Below are positions 32,280 to 48,639 of a stretch of DNA of 64,000 nucleotides, piece after piece. The notes under the pieces are model-generated. The model searched no databases. It saw only the letters and a list, made by a program, of their open reading frames with translations, and was not told the origin of the DNA. The position numbers and the translations under genes were made by a program. Origin of the DNA: Beaufortia kweichowensis (lineage: Eukaryota; Chordata; Actinopteri; Cypriniformes; Gastromyzontidae); contig CM032803.1 in assembly GCA_019155185.1 (NCBI GenBank), positions 2,478,001 to 2,542,000 of the forward strand, read 5' to 3'. Within the stretch, counting starts at the first letter, position 1. Every line of letters starts with the position of its first letter.

Positions 32280-35200
32280 AGGTTGGCACCCATTTCAAAC
32301 AGCGATGACATTAAATGAACATTTGTTTTACTGAGCTCATCTCATTATTTTTATCTGGTGGAATAATTAGGTAATATCACACACATATGCTGTACTAAAT
32401 TTCAGCCGATATCCTATTCAACTGCAAAATGCGAAATGATGCAATATTCAAATGTGCTCATCTAAAATATCCCAGAATAGTGAATAGTGAATCGGTCCGC
32501 TTGGACAGTTTATCTACATGAACTGTTCAAAAAAGCAATTTACGGTTCATTTGCGGCCCATCACCACATGTTCTTGAGTGTCTTTTTTGCTGTATTTTTG
32601 TATTATTTAATACAATAATTGTGCAAAATAATAGAACTTACTTTTGATCATGTTTGATTGATGGTGTTTATTGTAAATTAATGTTGTTTAATGCCAGTTT
32701 TGAACTGATGACATTGTTTAGTGATGGATATTTCCCACTGAAAAAGCTTTAGTGTGGTTAACTATATTTAGGTAGAATAGCGTAACTTCATCCAAAAAAC
32801 AGCATCCCTTCACATGCTGTTGTTTCACAGTAGCTTTTACCAACAAAGCTTGTTTGGACTGTCTTATCTAAAACCTACTTTAAACAGTTAGACACATGCT
32901 TTTAAACACACATCGCTATATATCCGCTGTGCACTTGGGTATCTTCTCCTTCTTCTCTTCTGCCTCTCATGTTTTTCTCTCGTCTGTGCAATCCTTTTGC
33001 ATTATTCATCCGTTTTATCACCATGCAAGGGGCTTCCGTCAACACCAGCTAATTTTAGCCAGGGACAGGGGAAAGCTTTGTGATAAAGTGAAAAGCTGCA
33101 AAGTATACGTGGATAAGTGTATATGTTTGAAGGCTAAGAACTGTTGTCCCCTCAACATACCATCACTTTAGTGAGCGCTGTAATGTGCCTCGCTTTTATC
33201 TCTGCCACGCTTTTCTCATTCTTTCACACAGTTTCTCTTTTGGTTTCCAGGATATTTCACTTCGTCAATGTTCATTTGTGCTAGCATGTACTGCTGTAGT
33301 GGGTCGGCTTCACGGTGACAGGCATGTCAGTGCAAAACAGTAGGGGTCTTGTTTCTTTGTCTTGCCAATTATGCTGTCTGCTTCCCTGCTGCAGATAGCG
33401 GTAGAGCGTTATATCGAATGGTATGTTTTATTAATCGGAATGTCTGCGAAATATTGACCCGGTATTTGTCCAACATAATCGCATTTACCGTGTCTCCCAG
33501 CGGCATGTAAATAATCCCAAATCAGCTTTAATGAGTTAGCAGAGAGTTTGAAGCGTGGAGGATTTGAGTTTTCTATCGCATTAGCTCCAGTGGTGTATGT
33601 TGTGAGTTTGTAAAAGAAGGGGCAGCGGTGGAGGCAGATGAAAGGGATGAACACGATACAGCCCGTTCGTGCACGTGTGGGAGTGCGCTTTGTGAGCGAG
33701 AGAAAGACGGCACAGCTCTCGGGACAATGCGGATAGAAGTGTTTGATGAGTAACTCATTTGCTCTATGATGCGATCATTAGCATTGGTTTTCTAATTGAT
33801 TTGGTTGGACGATTGAAGAAAAGATGCTGAAAGAGAGGACGTGTCCATGTGGATGTATTTGTGCGCATGTCTGTTAATATATGCGAATCAGCTAGTAGTT
33901 CATTACTAAGTGCAAACATCTTGAAGAATACTTAAAGGTTAACTCTGCCAGTTCCAGGAAAAGTGTCATTTGTGTGAGAACATTTAAAGTCATTTTCACA
34001 TTTCCACATTCTGACATTTTCCACTAGATCTCGGACACATGAATTCAATGCATCCTCCTTTTGTTTCTTCTCACGTTTCCTGACAAATGTTCTCCCCACA
34101 CATGCCAGTGACATATAATATTATGCCTAATGGTCTGGGTGATGGCGTGAATAGATTTATCGTTCATCTTCCCCGGTGACAGCTTTTTAATTTTACGTTT
34201 GCTCTCTAAACACGGACTCAGCAAATGTATGAATATAAGATGCATAAGATTCATGAGCACATTAGAGCGATCACTAATGTGTGGGATGATAAAAGAAAGC
34301 GTGAGGTGATGGTACTTAAAATGTCATTTGAAATATAATGCATCCTTTAGAAGTGTGCTAACAGTCATTTTTTTCTACCGAAACTTTGCGGCTTGGGTGC
34401 CACATCACACCAGAACATTAGTTTGTGGTTACTGGTGCCATTGAACAATTGCTGCTATTAGCAATCGTTTAATTATAGTGAATGTGTCCAGTAATATAGG
34501 GGTTACAGATACAAAATGTGTGTTCAACATGCAGACCAATTGGCAAGAGAATTTTGAAAGCAGACTGCTCTGTACTTTACAACCTATTTTACTTCTATAA
34601 TATGACATATTTCTAGGGATATTCTGTGACAAAAAAATGTAGGACAGTTTTTCATTTGTGACCCTGTCTGTGAAATCCAGTCTCAAAATCCAATCAAAGC
34701 CATAAAAATGGCAAAAATAGGAAATGAATGCTTGTGTGCGTACATGATAGATTATAAGATTTTGATTTACAGTGCTCAAATTTTCATTTATAATAATTAA
34801 TAAATTAATTATTTTAAATACTATAATTTATTGTTTTATTGACAATACATTTTATTATTTTTGCTGGTAAAAACACCAAAAGTAAAAAAAAAATTGGGGA
34901 ATTTTTTTAAAATTTGTTTTAATTTTTTTAAATCTTTTTTATTTTCGTTTTTTTTATATTATTAACATGAAAATGTTTATTAATTTTTTATGTTTATTGT
35001 TATGAATCAAATATTTATTCTTGAGTGTTATATTCCATCAATATGTAGTTCATTCATTCATGGCTGGGTTTTAACAGACAGGCTCCCATTTATCTATTAA
35101 AAATAGGGCATTATTTCACTATAAGCCCTAATTCACAAACCAGAGAGCAACCACACAATCCATTGTGTTGAAACTGCCATTTTTGCAATGTGCCATGTGA

Positions 35201-36100
35201 CCTACAAAGTGAACTCTGACCCTTCATTTCCCTCTCTTTCATCTCTTAATAAAGACTTGACCCCATCTATGGCCAAAGCTGACACTTATTATAGTCCTTC
35301 AAGACAGAAACAGCCCTCCGCTATCTCTCCGTAGAAACACGGACCGGAGGATACGAGGCCTCACTTCAGTCTGTCATTGCGGCGACCCGTATGCAAGTTT
35401 GTTTATAAGTGCTGGGTGTATTAGCGGGAAGTTGGTTTTTTAAACAGCTCTGTGGACGTGGCATGCATGTGAGCCGAGGGGTTACAAAGTATACAATGCA
35501 GGTGTGATGGCTTTGTGTTTGTGTGTGTGTTTTGTGTTTTTGTCGCCTGCAGTGTAATGGAAAGTGGTGTGCGGTGTAGTGATGTAGTACATTGAAGCAG
35601 CCGGTAGCGTTCACCTTCAGATGGGGTCAGGCTCAGCCTCCGTACACAGCCTGTAATAACTGGTTCTCAGAGCCCACTGGTAAAAAAAAACACTGGCACA
35701 AAACAAGAGGTGCTAAAACAGAAAAACTCACGGCATACCACAGGAGTCTTTTTGTGTATGTGAAGAAAGCACCCATTGATCGGATTTTAATTGGTTTTGG
35801 GTTTTTCCCCTACAGCTTTTGTGAAGAGAGATTTGGGCAGATGTCAATTAGTCTGCGGTAAACTGGCACAAAATGGGCAAGTGTGACTGTTGTGGAGATG
35901 ATACCCTCTTCACCTTTCTAGGAACAGCTGGCCGTTGTCAAAAACCTCATTAGGCGGGTGGTGTGATGCAGAGCTGTTCCGGCTAGGTCAATGTGACACA
36001 CACTATTTCTTGCATGTAACTCATCGCTCTGATCCCTTTTGATCTTTGATAAACAGGCTTAAATGAATCTTATTGTCAGCCTGCAAAATGCATTCCATAT
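32280..36100. other. Gene desert segment, no gene recognised
   Basis: Islands of balanced sequence at about 33170-33800 and 34100-34300 could be conserved non-coding elements. A very A+T-rich patch lies at 34780-35040. No exon with a usable frame and splice sites was found. Confidence 0.4.
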
Positions 36101-36146
36101 TTAAAGGGGGACAGAATTTTCAATTTTGGATAAACTATTCCTTTGA
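36101..36146 (-). repeat. Short fragment of a cyprinid dispersed repeat
   Basis: Read on the minus strand it gives AAAGGAATAGTTTATCC followed by AAAATTGAAAATTCTGTCCCC. This resembles the left end of the common element that begins with a 'tagttcacccaaaaatgaaaattctgtc'-like sequence. The copy is truncated. Confidence 0.55.
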
Positions 36147-36531
36147 CTAATGCCTGTTCATATGCAAGAATTGAAAGCAAAGCAGCCAAAGAGTTTGGAA
36201 GGCTGAAAGTTAATCTCACGGCAGAACTTGCCTCTGGCCTCTTCTCTATCTGTCCGGTACAAAGCATCCTCCGTTCTATTGTGCATACCAACCCAAACAA
36301 CTTTCATCATCTGTACCCCACCTCCCCTCTCTCTCTACTTTGTTTTTGTGAAGAACAGGAATTTGGCTTGTGCAGATAGGGCAGGACGTTTCAATTTCTC
36401 AATGCGTTTACCTTTAAAAAGTACTTTGGTGATACGGTATGGCTATTAATGCTTCTTGACATTGGAGTTTGTGGTACTAAAATTCTTGCAAGACACTCGC
36501 CAAACTGTGCACATGCTGTCACCACATACGT

Positions 36532-36592
36532 TTATTTCACTATTCACTTTAATATTTTATAGTTGAATTCTAATCTAATCATGACAAACTAT
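36532..36592. repeat. Left arm of a 61-bp inverted repeat pair
   Basis: The arm matches the reverse complement of 37973-38033 at all but about three of 61 positions. It begins TTATTTCACTATTCAC. See the paired arm and the enclosed segment. Confidence 0.85.
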
Positions 36593-37972
36593 GACAAACT
36601 TAGAAAGGTAGAAAGATTGGCCATTATTACAATGATTTACTTTGAGAGTAACAACAGTCTTTACAGTGGATGAAAAACTGACATGTTTCTCCTTCTTCTT
36701 TATTGAGACACATGAGCATGAGAACACTTCTTTGTCTTTTATCATTACATTACTGTGAAGAAGAGAGAAAGATTCATGTGGTATGTTATTTCAGTAAATT
36801 GACAGCTCTTTTATTTTAGGTTTCTGTGTCATAGCTTCAATCTAAACCATCTAAATCATTAAAACTGACATTACACCAAGGATGCCCTGGTGTTGGCCTT
36901 CACTTCATCAGAACTCCAATCGTGTCCGACTTCGCACCTTTGTAGTGAAAGTGCCCGTCAAGAACAAAGCCACTGTAATGGCATATTCAGCATTGTGGAT
37001 AGGGAAAAGGCCGGAACGACATTTCAATGTCATTTCGCTGGAACAACTTTCAAAAAAGCCTCCATTCCCTTGAGAGAGACCCTCTTGTCTCTGAGGTTTG
37101 GCTAATGTCCAAACGTATCGCCGCTCGCTCTTTTATGTCATTCCGGGTTCACACATCATCCATTGATAGAAATTCATTGAGCTTTTTGGTATGCATCAAC
37201 CATCTATGATGTTACGATGTTTAATCTTTTTATTCAGCACATACCCAATGCCAGTGAAATACCTTCAGTTTGAGAAATCCAGCCGTCCGGAGAGGCCCAG
37301 TGTTGCTCAGTATTACTTTCACATCCGAGCTTGAGAGCCATGAAATGGCTTTCCTTTTGCCTTCCAGCTTTACAATCAAACATTTCACCAGGTCCTGGAA
37401 CACTGTCCTGTGGGGCGCCGCACTTCGTGGTACATACATCACAGGGAAAAACAGACCAAATCAACAAGGTCCCGTGCCCCTCGGGGCCAAATGCAGGCCT
37501 GATTGCATTGTAGAAAGACTCTACTGACACCTTACTGCTCCTCTTCATTGTGGGAGTGTGTGAAGTGTGTCATGATGATCCACTGGTTGGCTTCTGTTAA
37601 ATCCTACCACTCTAGACAGATTTAGCCAAGTTGTCATTATACATGACACTACCCCCTATGGGTGAACGGCATGGAAGCTCAACAATCCACTTCGACAAAG
37701 CTGCTGTAACTGGAAGTGTCACGAAGAAAGTCTCGCAGGACAATAATTTAAAAACCTGATTTGAGATTTTTTTAACCTGTTAACTGTCATCGCACATATT
37801 GAGCATACACATGAAGATGCACCTGCATCTGAAGTACAATTTTTTTTATTTTTAGCTATTTAAATGTTTTAATTTTTGATATTTTTGTTAAGAATATTAT
37901 AAAAAATATATTTTTGTTTACATTATTGTTATTAAAATTACATTTTGAGTCTTGATACCTTTTCATCAATAT
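36593..37972. mobile_element. 1.4-kb segment enclosed by 61-bp inverted arms, possible non-autonomous DNA transposon
   Basis: The enclosed DNA has no transposase frame. It includes a more G+C-balanced part (about 36885-37560) with short open frames on both strands, and A+T-rich ends. No clear target-site duplication was seen outside the arms. Alternatives are two independent insertions of one small element in opposite orientation, or an inversion with repeat at both ends. Confidence 0.4.
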
Positions 37973-38033
37973 ATAGTTTGTCTTGATTTGATTAGAATTC
38001 AACTATGAAATATTAAAGTGAATAGTGAAATAA
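37973..38033. repeat. Right arm of a 61-bp inverted repeat pair
   Basis: This is the reverse complement of 36532-36592 with about three mismatches, ending GTGAAATAA. The similarity stops abruptly outside the pair and fades inward. Confidence 0.85.
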
Positions 38034-39512
38034 CCCAAGGAACTGTGACATTTTAATGTTCCCAGTTTAGTCTTGATAATTAATATGCATTATAATATTG
38101 GCAATCACAAATATACAATTATAGAGTCAGGCAGTGACATCTACAGACTATGACTTGTATATAAAAATGTATTTGATCAGATCTAAGAACTATTTGTGAA
38201 GAAATCACTTTCTCCACATCTTTATTTTGCCCTATCATTCAGTTTTTATGAGATGCTTTAATAATTTAGAATGTTATTGATATTTTGCCTAAACTTGAAA
38301 GTCTCATTTCACTTTGCATTAACTTCAAGCAGTATGGATGATGCACTAAAGCAATACTGAAAACTGGTTTGAAAGGTCATATTGTATAATGATTTATTAT
38401 TAATACAAAATTAGGTCATACTTCGCCTTTTTCAGGTACAGAAATTTGTACAGTGATTAAATTCAGTGTTTTACATTATTTGCATCTGTGCTATGCCTGT
38501 GGTTAGAAAATTGATTAAAACAACAGCTAATTTAATGACTTCAGCTGTGTTGTTTTTTTTAGAAAAAAACTAATTTGCCTCTTGGAAAAACGTATTTATT
38601 TCTGCTTTCATTACAGATCATTTGCCATTTGGAGACACGTTCATAAACCAGCACATATGTTTATGTTTCTAAACAACAGCCATAAACTGACGAAGAAGAA
38701 TCCGTTTAAGGTAAGAGCATTGTGCTTTTAACATTATTTGCATCAGTTTTCAAAAGTACAGCATCTGCTCAGCACATATGTGTACGAATAAAGTTTTAAA
38801 AAAACTTTCTTTTTGATATGTGAACAGCGTCAATACCAGAACTCTCACTCCCAAAACATCCTCTTCAGGGGTCACAGACATTTCACAGGCAAAAGGGACA
38901 AATAAGATTTGACAGAAAACTATTGTCAGATTCATGGCTCCTCCTCAGTTTCATGACATCAGACCTCAACCGAGATGCAGCAGTGCAATGGGATTCTGGC
39001 AGAAAGAGGATTCTCCACTGCTCTTGACAGCATCTTAAGCGTTTGATGCAGCATGTAGGAAACAGCGGGTGTGAAATCAGGACATCAAAATGGGAGGGGG
39101 AGCATAAAAGAACTGTAAATGGGGTAGAAATCGCTTGGCAGCGCAGAACGCTACTTCTTAGGTAGAGTCTCCTGGAATATAATGGCAACCTGAGAAGAAT
39201 AAAAGATTGAAATGGTTTTGCGTTTTACCATCAAAAGCTTTTCAAAAAAGTGAGTTCGCCTGACAAGACATCAGCTGTGGTTGAGTGCTAAAAAGAAACC
39301 TTACAGCCTTGGAGGAGCCATCTTGTTTCTGACAATATTTACATAGCCCCCCTGCCATCCTCTAAACTAAGTGATGTTACAAGGCTGTTCATTTTTCAGG
39401 ATAATTAATCTCGCCACCTGGCTGTCAGAAATAAAACATGAGATTTTATTGACCCATTTTATTTTCTTGAGTCGGCGGAAAAGAGGCACTGTGATTTGGA
39501 GATAAACTGAAA
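38034..39512. other. Intergenic, no gene recognised
   Basis: A+T-rich to about 38880, then a more balanced patch (38880-39480) with short frames only. No exon is supported. Confidence 0.4.
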
Positions 39513-39775
39513 TTCATTATTCATTTCTGTCATTTACCCTCATGTTGTTCATATATGACCTTTTTCTGTGCAACACAAAAGAAGATATTTTGAGAAATGT
39601 CTCAATGGTTTTTGTCCATACAATGAAAGTCAGTGTTGTTTGGTTACCAGCGTTCTTCAAAATATCTTCTTTTGTGTTCTGCAGAAGAGAAAAAGACACA
39701 CCGGTTTGTCATGACATGAAAGTGAGTAAGTGTTGAGAGTATTTTCCATTTTTGGTGAACTGTCACTTCAGGGTC
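39513..39775 (+). repeat. Cyprinid dispersed repeat copy
   Basis: It contains ATTCATTTCTGTCATTTACC, CTCATGTTGTTCATATATG, ACACAAAAGAAGATATTTTG and, near the end, a second inverted AAAATATCTTCTTTTGTGTT block. It closes with TTTTTGGTGAACTGTCAC. This is the layout of a very abundant cyprinid element whose ends are inverted copies of a 'tagttcacccaaaaatg' sequence (recalled, not searched). No coding capacity. Confidence 0.65.
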
Positions 39776-40265
39776 AGAGATTGCTTTACACTAAAGAAAA
39801 ACAATATGTTGTTTCAGGAACATGTTCTGCTTGAGCTTTCCAATAAGACAGACAATTTTGAAGCTGTTAGACATAAAAAGACGTAACGGTTTTCATTAGG
39901 TAGTCAATAAGCTGTAATACAAGAAGAATGAGATACTAGTTGTAATGTATTCTAAATATAATGCATTATAACATAACAAGTTATTCTCTTATTTTGAAAG
40001 AAAAGGGTATTTTATGTGACTCACAAATGTGACAGAAGTAGTGTCTAGTTTCTGAGAATAAAGTAATTTACTGTAGACTAAAGATATTGCCATTTTCATA
40101 TTACCACTTCTTTTTTGTAATTGATGTAAATGTCTAAAGTAAATTCACAAAAGTCACTGAACAGTGGTTGTATAGACGTTTTGAGTGTTTTAACATCGCT
40201 ATGCCTTTGCCTTTTTACATTAAGGTCTGCACCTTAGATAAATGACCCAAATGTACATCAGTATT

Positions 40266-40399
40266 TTTACATTTGGTAAATACTTTTATCTAGTTTATTT
40301 ATTTATCTTTTATTTATGACGTACATTGCATGCAAGCTTTATATTTTATTAGCACATGCATTGTGGGAATCGAACCCTTGACCTTGAGATACTAAATTC

Positions 40400-40400
<1 letters not shown>
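40266..40400 (-). mobile_element. tRNA-derived SINE fragment
   Basis: On the minus strand it contains a perfect tRNA B box (GGTTCGATTCC, from 40370-40380) followed by a tail ending in TAAAAGTATTTACCAAATG. The A-box end is decayed. It shares head and tail with the copies at 44512, 54114 and 59471. Confidence 0.6.
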
Positions 40401-41686
<1,286 letters not shown>

Positions 41687-42000
41687 GATATTATCTGTAA
41701 TTCTACTAGAACAACTGTAGAAAGGTTACATGGTTTCCAACAGGGGCTCGCAGAGAGACCCTTAATACCCTTTGGATACGGGGTGGCAAAAAATAGAAAA
41801 GTAAACAATAATTGTGCAAGGTCAATGTTTTTTCATGCTTTTTCCCTGCACCCTACAACAGGGATGTAACAAATAAAAAGGCTGGAAAAAGTGAATATGA
41901 AAACCTTGATTTGCCCTTTAAAAAAAACAAATCTTATGCAATGAATACATAATACATAAATAAAATATAAGGCAGCAAAAAGAACTTCAAAAGGGCATGA

Positions 42001-42175
42001 TACACTTTCAGATAAAATGGTACAAAAGCTGTCACTGGGATGTTACCCTTTCAAAAAGTACAACTTTGTACCTTAGGAGTGCATATTTTGGTACCTCAAA
42101 AATACATATCTGTACCTAATTGTTACATATTAAGACCTCACCGTCATGGTAACAGCTTTTTTCTGACAGTGTAGG
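42001..42175. mobile_element. MITE with about 16-bp terminal inverted repeats
   Basis: The left end TACACTTTCAGATAAAA pairs with the right end TTTTTCTGACAGTGTA. Inside are AAAGCTGTCACTGGGATG at the left, repeated GTACCT/GGTACC words, and CATGGTAACAGCTTTTTTC at the right. This matches a GTACC-rich non-autonomous DNA element common in teleosts (from memory). No protein is encoded. Confidence 0.7.
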
Positions 42176-42179
42176 CAGG

Positions 42180-44055
42180 GAATAGTTAATAATTACAGTA
42201 TAAAAACACATTTTTGTAGGAAAATAATGATAGAGTTTTAAATAATTAACGGGAAGTCATTTCTATTTTCCCTGTTTACTGACCACCAAACACAATTAAT
42301 CACATTACACAGAAATGCTACCAACAAGTGATTCCTACAAAAGTGCAATACAACATCAGACCATCAGAAAGACTCCTTCAACAGGAAGGAGTCAAAATGA
42401 CACGGCGACAGATGGTCTTCCACCCCTCAGGGCCCAGTTTTGAAGTCACAGACACAATGTCATAAAACAAATCCTTTAGGGAGAAAGATGAGAGAAGAAA
42501 AAATGATCACTCCTTTTCATTCTGTGTCCTGATCTGCAGGCATGGGCAGAGCAAAGCACACGGGCATCAGATGTTATTGAAGAATCATTATATACTGTAT
42601 GTGACCTTGCCTTTGTTTACATTTAATATTAGAATCAGATGAGATTCTGGACTGAATTACATCACTTGTATGAGTTGTCCAATCAGAGCATGTTTTGGAA
42701 GATGTGATTAAATGTCTCAAAATGGATTTTAAAACTCAAAACAATGAGATGACCTAAAGGTAGAAACAAGTTTGTTTGGCAGATGAATATAAATAAAATA
42801 AAATAAAGAAAAGGGTAAGAACAATATGTTTCGATTTTTTTCAATGAAAACAACATTAAACACTTTATTCTGACCTGTAGAAATAACACTTTAAAAGATA
42901 ACAAAAGCAATTTTCCACATCCATCACTGGCATTCATATCTTATCTGTCTGCTTTTCTTTATATTCTGTTCAGTTACTTTGAGTAAAAGACCTGACCTCT
43001 CATTTATGCTCTCAGTATTACCGGCTCAATAAGCTCTTCATAGAAAGTGCGTTTCAGCAGATCTTATTCACTGTTAACACAAAGCATTGAAGTGAATTGC
43101 TAACAAATTTGAAAATGTCATTGAATCAAATGCAAGTAGCCTAACACTGAAACCCTGTTAAAATATTTGGAAACATATTAAAGTATTGCATATGTTTTAC
43201 AATGTCTTGCAAAGGCAGAGATAAACTAAATGTAATTGAAATGTCCTACGTAATACATCATTTTGGTTTCATAACCAGTCATGTAATTATCTGTGAGGCA
43301 GTCGTGCATTTCAAAACAGAGTCTACCCAAGTTTAACAACCAAATGTAATTTATTGTTGCTCCTTTACCTTTTATCTTCAGCTATATGTGGGAAGGAAGA
43401 CGTGAAAGACAGTTTCGGTCTTTGTTACAAAGCTGTTGGAAGTGAACTTTGTTTCCAAATGACAGTTAGTATGATCTTGGCCTTTACAAACTAGGTTACA
43501 TGAGGTGATCCACACTTGCGGATTTCTGGAGTACTGTAGCTTTAAGGCGAGTAAAAAAATGTCATCAATCCACCTGGAGAATGTGACGTGTGACTTTAGT
43601 AGAATGCATTGATAATGCCTGCTGCCCTTCACGCAAAACACGTCAGGGGAAGCGTACAGCTATTGAAATATCTACAGTAACTAAATAAAGTATCCTGCCT
43701 TGACAAATTAGTCACTACTGCCTTTTACAAATGCATACCTTTGTAAATATAAGTTTGATGCACTTTGCAAAAGGAGTAAATAGAGTAAAAAGACTCAAAC
43801 TTTGATACATCTTTACACATGTGCTTCTTTTATTCTTTCATTTTGTGAAATTGGGTTGTTATTTTGTATAGTTTAAAATGTTGGATGCTTTCAATTTTAA
43901 TATACTATATTTGCTATATTTTATACATTTATATTTTTTGCACTTTTGGCTAATTAAATTGCATGAAATGACAATGTTTTTAAGAGCCTTAATGTATTCT
44001 TGCTGAAGTCATGATGTAAACTATAATGTGTATAATAATCTATATAATCTGTTAT
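42180..44055. other. Intergenic, no gene recognised
   Basis: A+T-rich with chance frames. No repeat family or exon was recognised. Confidence 0.45.
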
Positions 44056-44096
44056 ATATATATATATATATATTATCAGAATAATATATTATTCTG
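44056..44096. repeat. (TA)n run followed by a perfect 20-bp palindrome
   Basis: About nine TA units lead into CAGAATAATATATTATTCTG (44077-44096), a perfect inverted repeat. It is probably a low-complexity product rather than a regulatory site. Confidence 0.7.
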
Positions 44097-44511
44097 TTTG
44101 GGTTAATGTGGAAGCCACAATAGTTACATCTGTTGTTGCTGTTATATTAAACAGTTTTTCTATTTCCATCTATATGGGTGTTAAATTCTTATTTGAAAAT
44201 TGAAAATAATGCATGTATTTTCAATGTTTTCCAGTGTTTTCTTTTTAATTATGTCTCACCCTCCTTGTAACAACCATTCTTTCAACACATTTTAAAGATG
44301 TGAAGTCAAAAAATCTGTCAAATATATCTGTGAATTGCATTATGCTTTTAACCTGCAATGTCATGTTCACTCTTATTATCCACTTACTTCACAGCTTGTT
44401 TAAACATTTGCATGTGTACAGTAAAGTACTCTTGGGCTCCTTTTGCTGGACATAGTAAATAAACTAAAAATGGATGTTCTTCAAGAGTAAACCAGCTTTT
44501 ATGTAAACCGA

Positions 44512-44617
44512 TGTGCATTTAAGGTATACATTATCAGTTTGTATGTTCTCTGGGAAACAAACTCATGACCTTGTTGTTGCGAGCGTCAAGCTCTGCCAGT
44601 TGATCTACAGAAACTCA
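44512..44617 (-). mobile_element. tRNA-derived SINE fragment (degraded)
   Basis: On the minus strand, TAGATCAACTGGCAGAGC is a recognisable A-box region and ATGAGTTTGTTTCCC is a decayed B-box region. They have the same order and spacing as the copy at 59471. Confidence 0.55.
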
Positions 44618-44619
44618 TT

Positions 44620-45194
44620 AGGATGGTGTTATACTGCTATCAAGGTCTTTTCTAACGCATCCTTGGACATCATTATTTGTTTGCCTTGCTGCATGCGCTA
44701 TACAATCCAGGTAAATAGAGTAAATGTTGATGAAAGTGCTTTACTGACACAGCCAATGTGCTGCAACTAGACTTATCAATTAGCACCTAAACAAATGTTG
44801 ACAGGGCATACATTTACGCAAGTGGGTTTCCATTCTGTACAATCTCCAACCGGCTCATTGTGAAAGCGTACATAGATGAGGCTGGTAAACAAATTAAGAG
44901 ATAAAAGTTTGCCTCTCATTACCACCGAATGACTCAGCTAAACCCTCACAATCCCTTTCAGAGATTCTGCCTCTTGAAATGATCTCCGCTGCTGTTTCAT
45001 TACAAATGTTTGAAGGTCTTTTGATGTGCGTTGATTGTGTCCTTGTTCCCTTTTCTGTCATTCAATGCATTTATTCAGAAAAAAGCTTAAAGTAACAGTT
45101 AACCAAAATAAGAACAAAATAGGAAAACTGGTTTGGGACAGACTGTTTGTTTTCATCCCACATGCATCTGACTAATCTTTTGACTGGGTCGTCT
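44620..45194. other. Intergenic, no gene recognised
   Basis: Short chance frames only. The sequence near 45090 (AAGTAACAGTTAACCAAAAT) may be the remnant end of a dispersed repeat. Confidence 0.4.
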
Positions 45195-45668
45195 CTATGA
45201 TGTTTGTCTTGTGAAGCCCTCACAGCACCAACGGTTAAAAGTAAACTGTTGTTTTAAGAGTAATAACATCATAATTTTAACCTGGGATTGATCTTGATCT
45301 TCTGTCTCCAGAGCCGGGAAGTGCATCTGTTCTCTACCTTTACCACCTGAACTAAACACATCTCGACGACACCGGTGCTCATCAGCCACAGGATTAAAGC
45401 AGGATGATGGGCGGAGGAGGAATGTGTCTCCAGAGGAACTCACAGGAATAATAGTCATTTTGCTCTTCTGCAGTCTCCAGTTTACAGGCAGCTCACCATA
45501 ATTCCATAATTTCTTCAGGTAATAATTGGAAATGTTTTCTTTCCCTTGTACTTTTTTATCTCTGTAGTAGTCAGAAGTTTGATGTGCATTCACACAAGGA
45601 ATGAAACAATGAAGCAATATTCTTTTTAGATGCGGTGTGTGTTGTATACAACAAACAAAGTACAACAT
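45195..45668 (-). CDS. Unrecognised 157-codon open frame
   Basis: I do not recognise this product. It is the longest open frame outside recognised genes that is not a simple-repeat translation. The middle of the peptide has a mixed, protein-like composition rich in charged residues (for example GKGREQMHFPALETEDQDQS). On the minus strand CTACTACAG near 45570 could be a splice acceptor and CCCAG|GTTAAA near 45283 a donor, so it might be an internal exon with about 95 coding codons. No partner exon, start context or promoter was identified. A chance frame or an old pseudogene exon is equally possible. Confidence 0.15.
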   Translation of the reverse strand: MLYFVCCIQHTPHLKRILLHCFIPCVNAHQTSDYYRDKKVQGKENISNYYLKKLWNYGELPVNWRLQKSKMTIIPVSSSGDTFLLRPSSCFNPVADEHRCRRDVFSSGGKGREQMHFPALETEDQDQSQVKIMMLLLLKQQFTFNRWCCEGFTRQTS

Positions 45669-45669
45669 T

Positions 45670-47118
<1,449 letters not shown>

Positions 47119-47215
47119 TAAAGGGTTAGTTCATCCAAAAATATTGTCCAAGTTTGGTAATTATTTACTCATCCTTATGTCATACAAACACCCTATGGCT
47201 TTCTTCTTAATTGTT
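47119..47215 (+). repeat. Fragment of a cyprinid dispersed repeat
   Basis: AAAGGGTTAGTTCATCCAAA, then TTATTTACTCATCCTTATG and CTTTCTTCTTAATTG, follow the same order as the copy at 39513. Confidence 0.6.
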
Positions 47216-48635
<1,420 letters not shown>

Positions 48636-48639
48636 TATT

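Noticed and set aside
37234..37548. Overlapping frames on both strands at 37.2-37.5 kb
   Set aside because: No start context, splice signals or recognisable motif; kept only as part of the inverted-arm segment.
40366..40382. Possible tRNA gene from the B-box match
   Set aside because: The rest of the tRNA cloverleaf is absent and the tail matches the SINE copies elsewhere, so it is a retroposon fragment.
44077..44096. Perfect 20-bp palindrome as a regulatory site
   Set aside because: It is pure A/T except at the tips and abuts a (TA)n run, so slippage is the simpler explanation.
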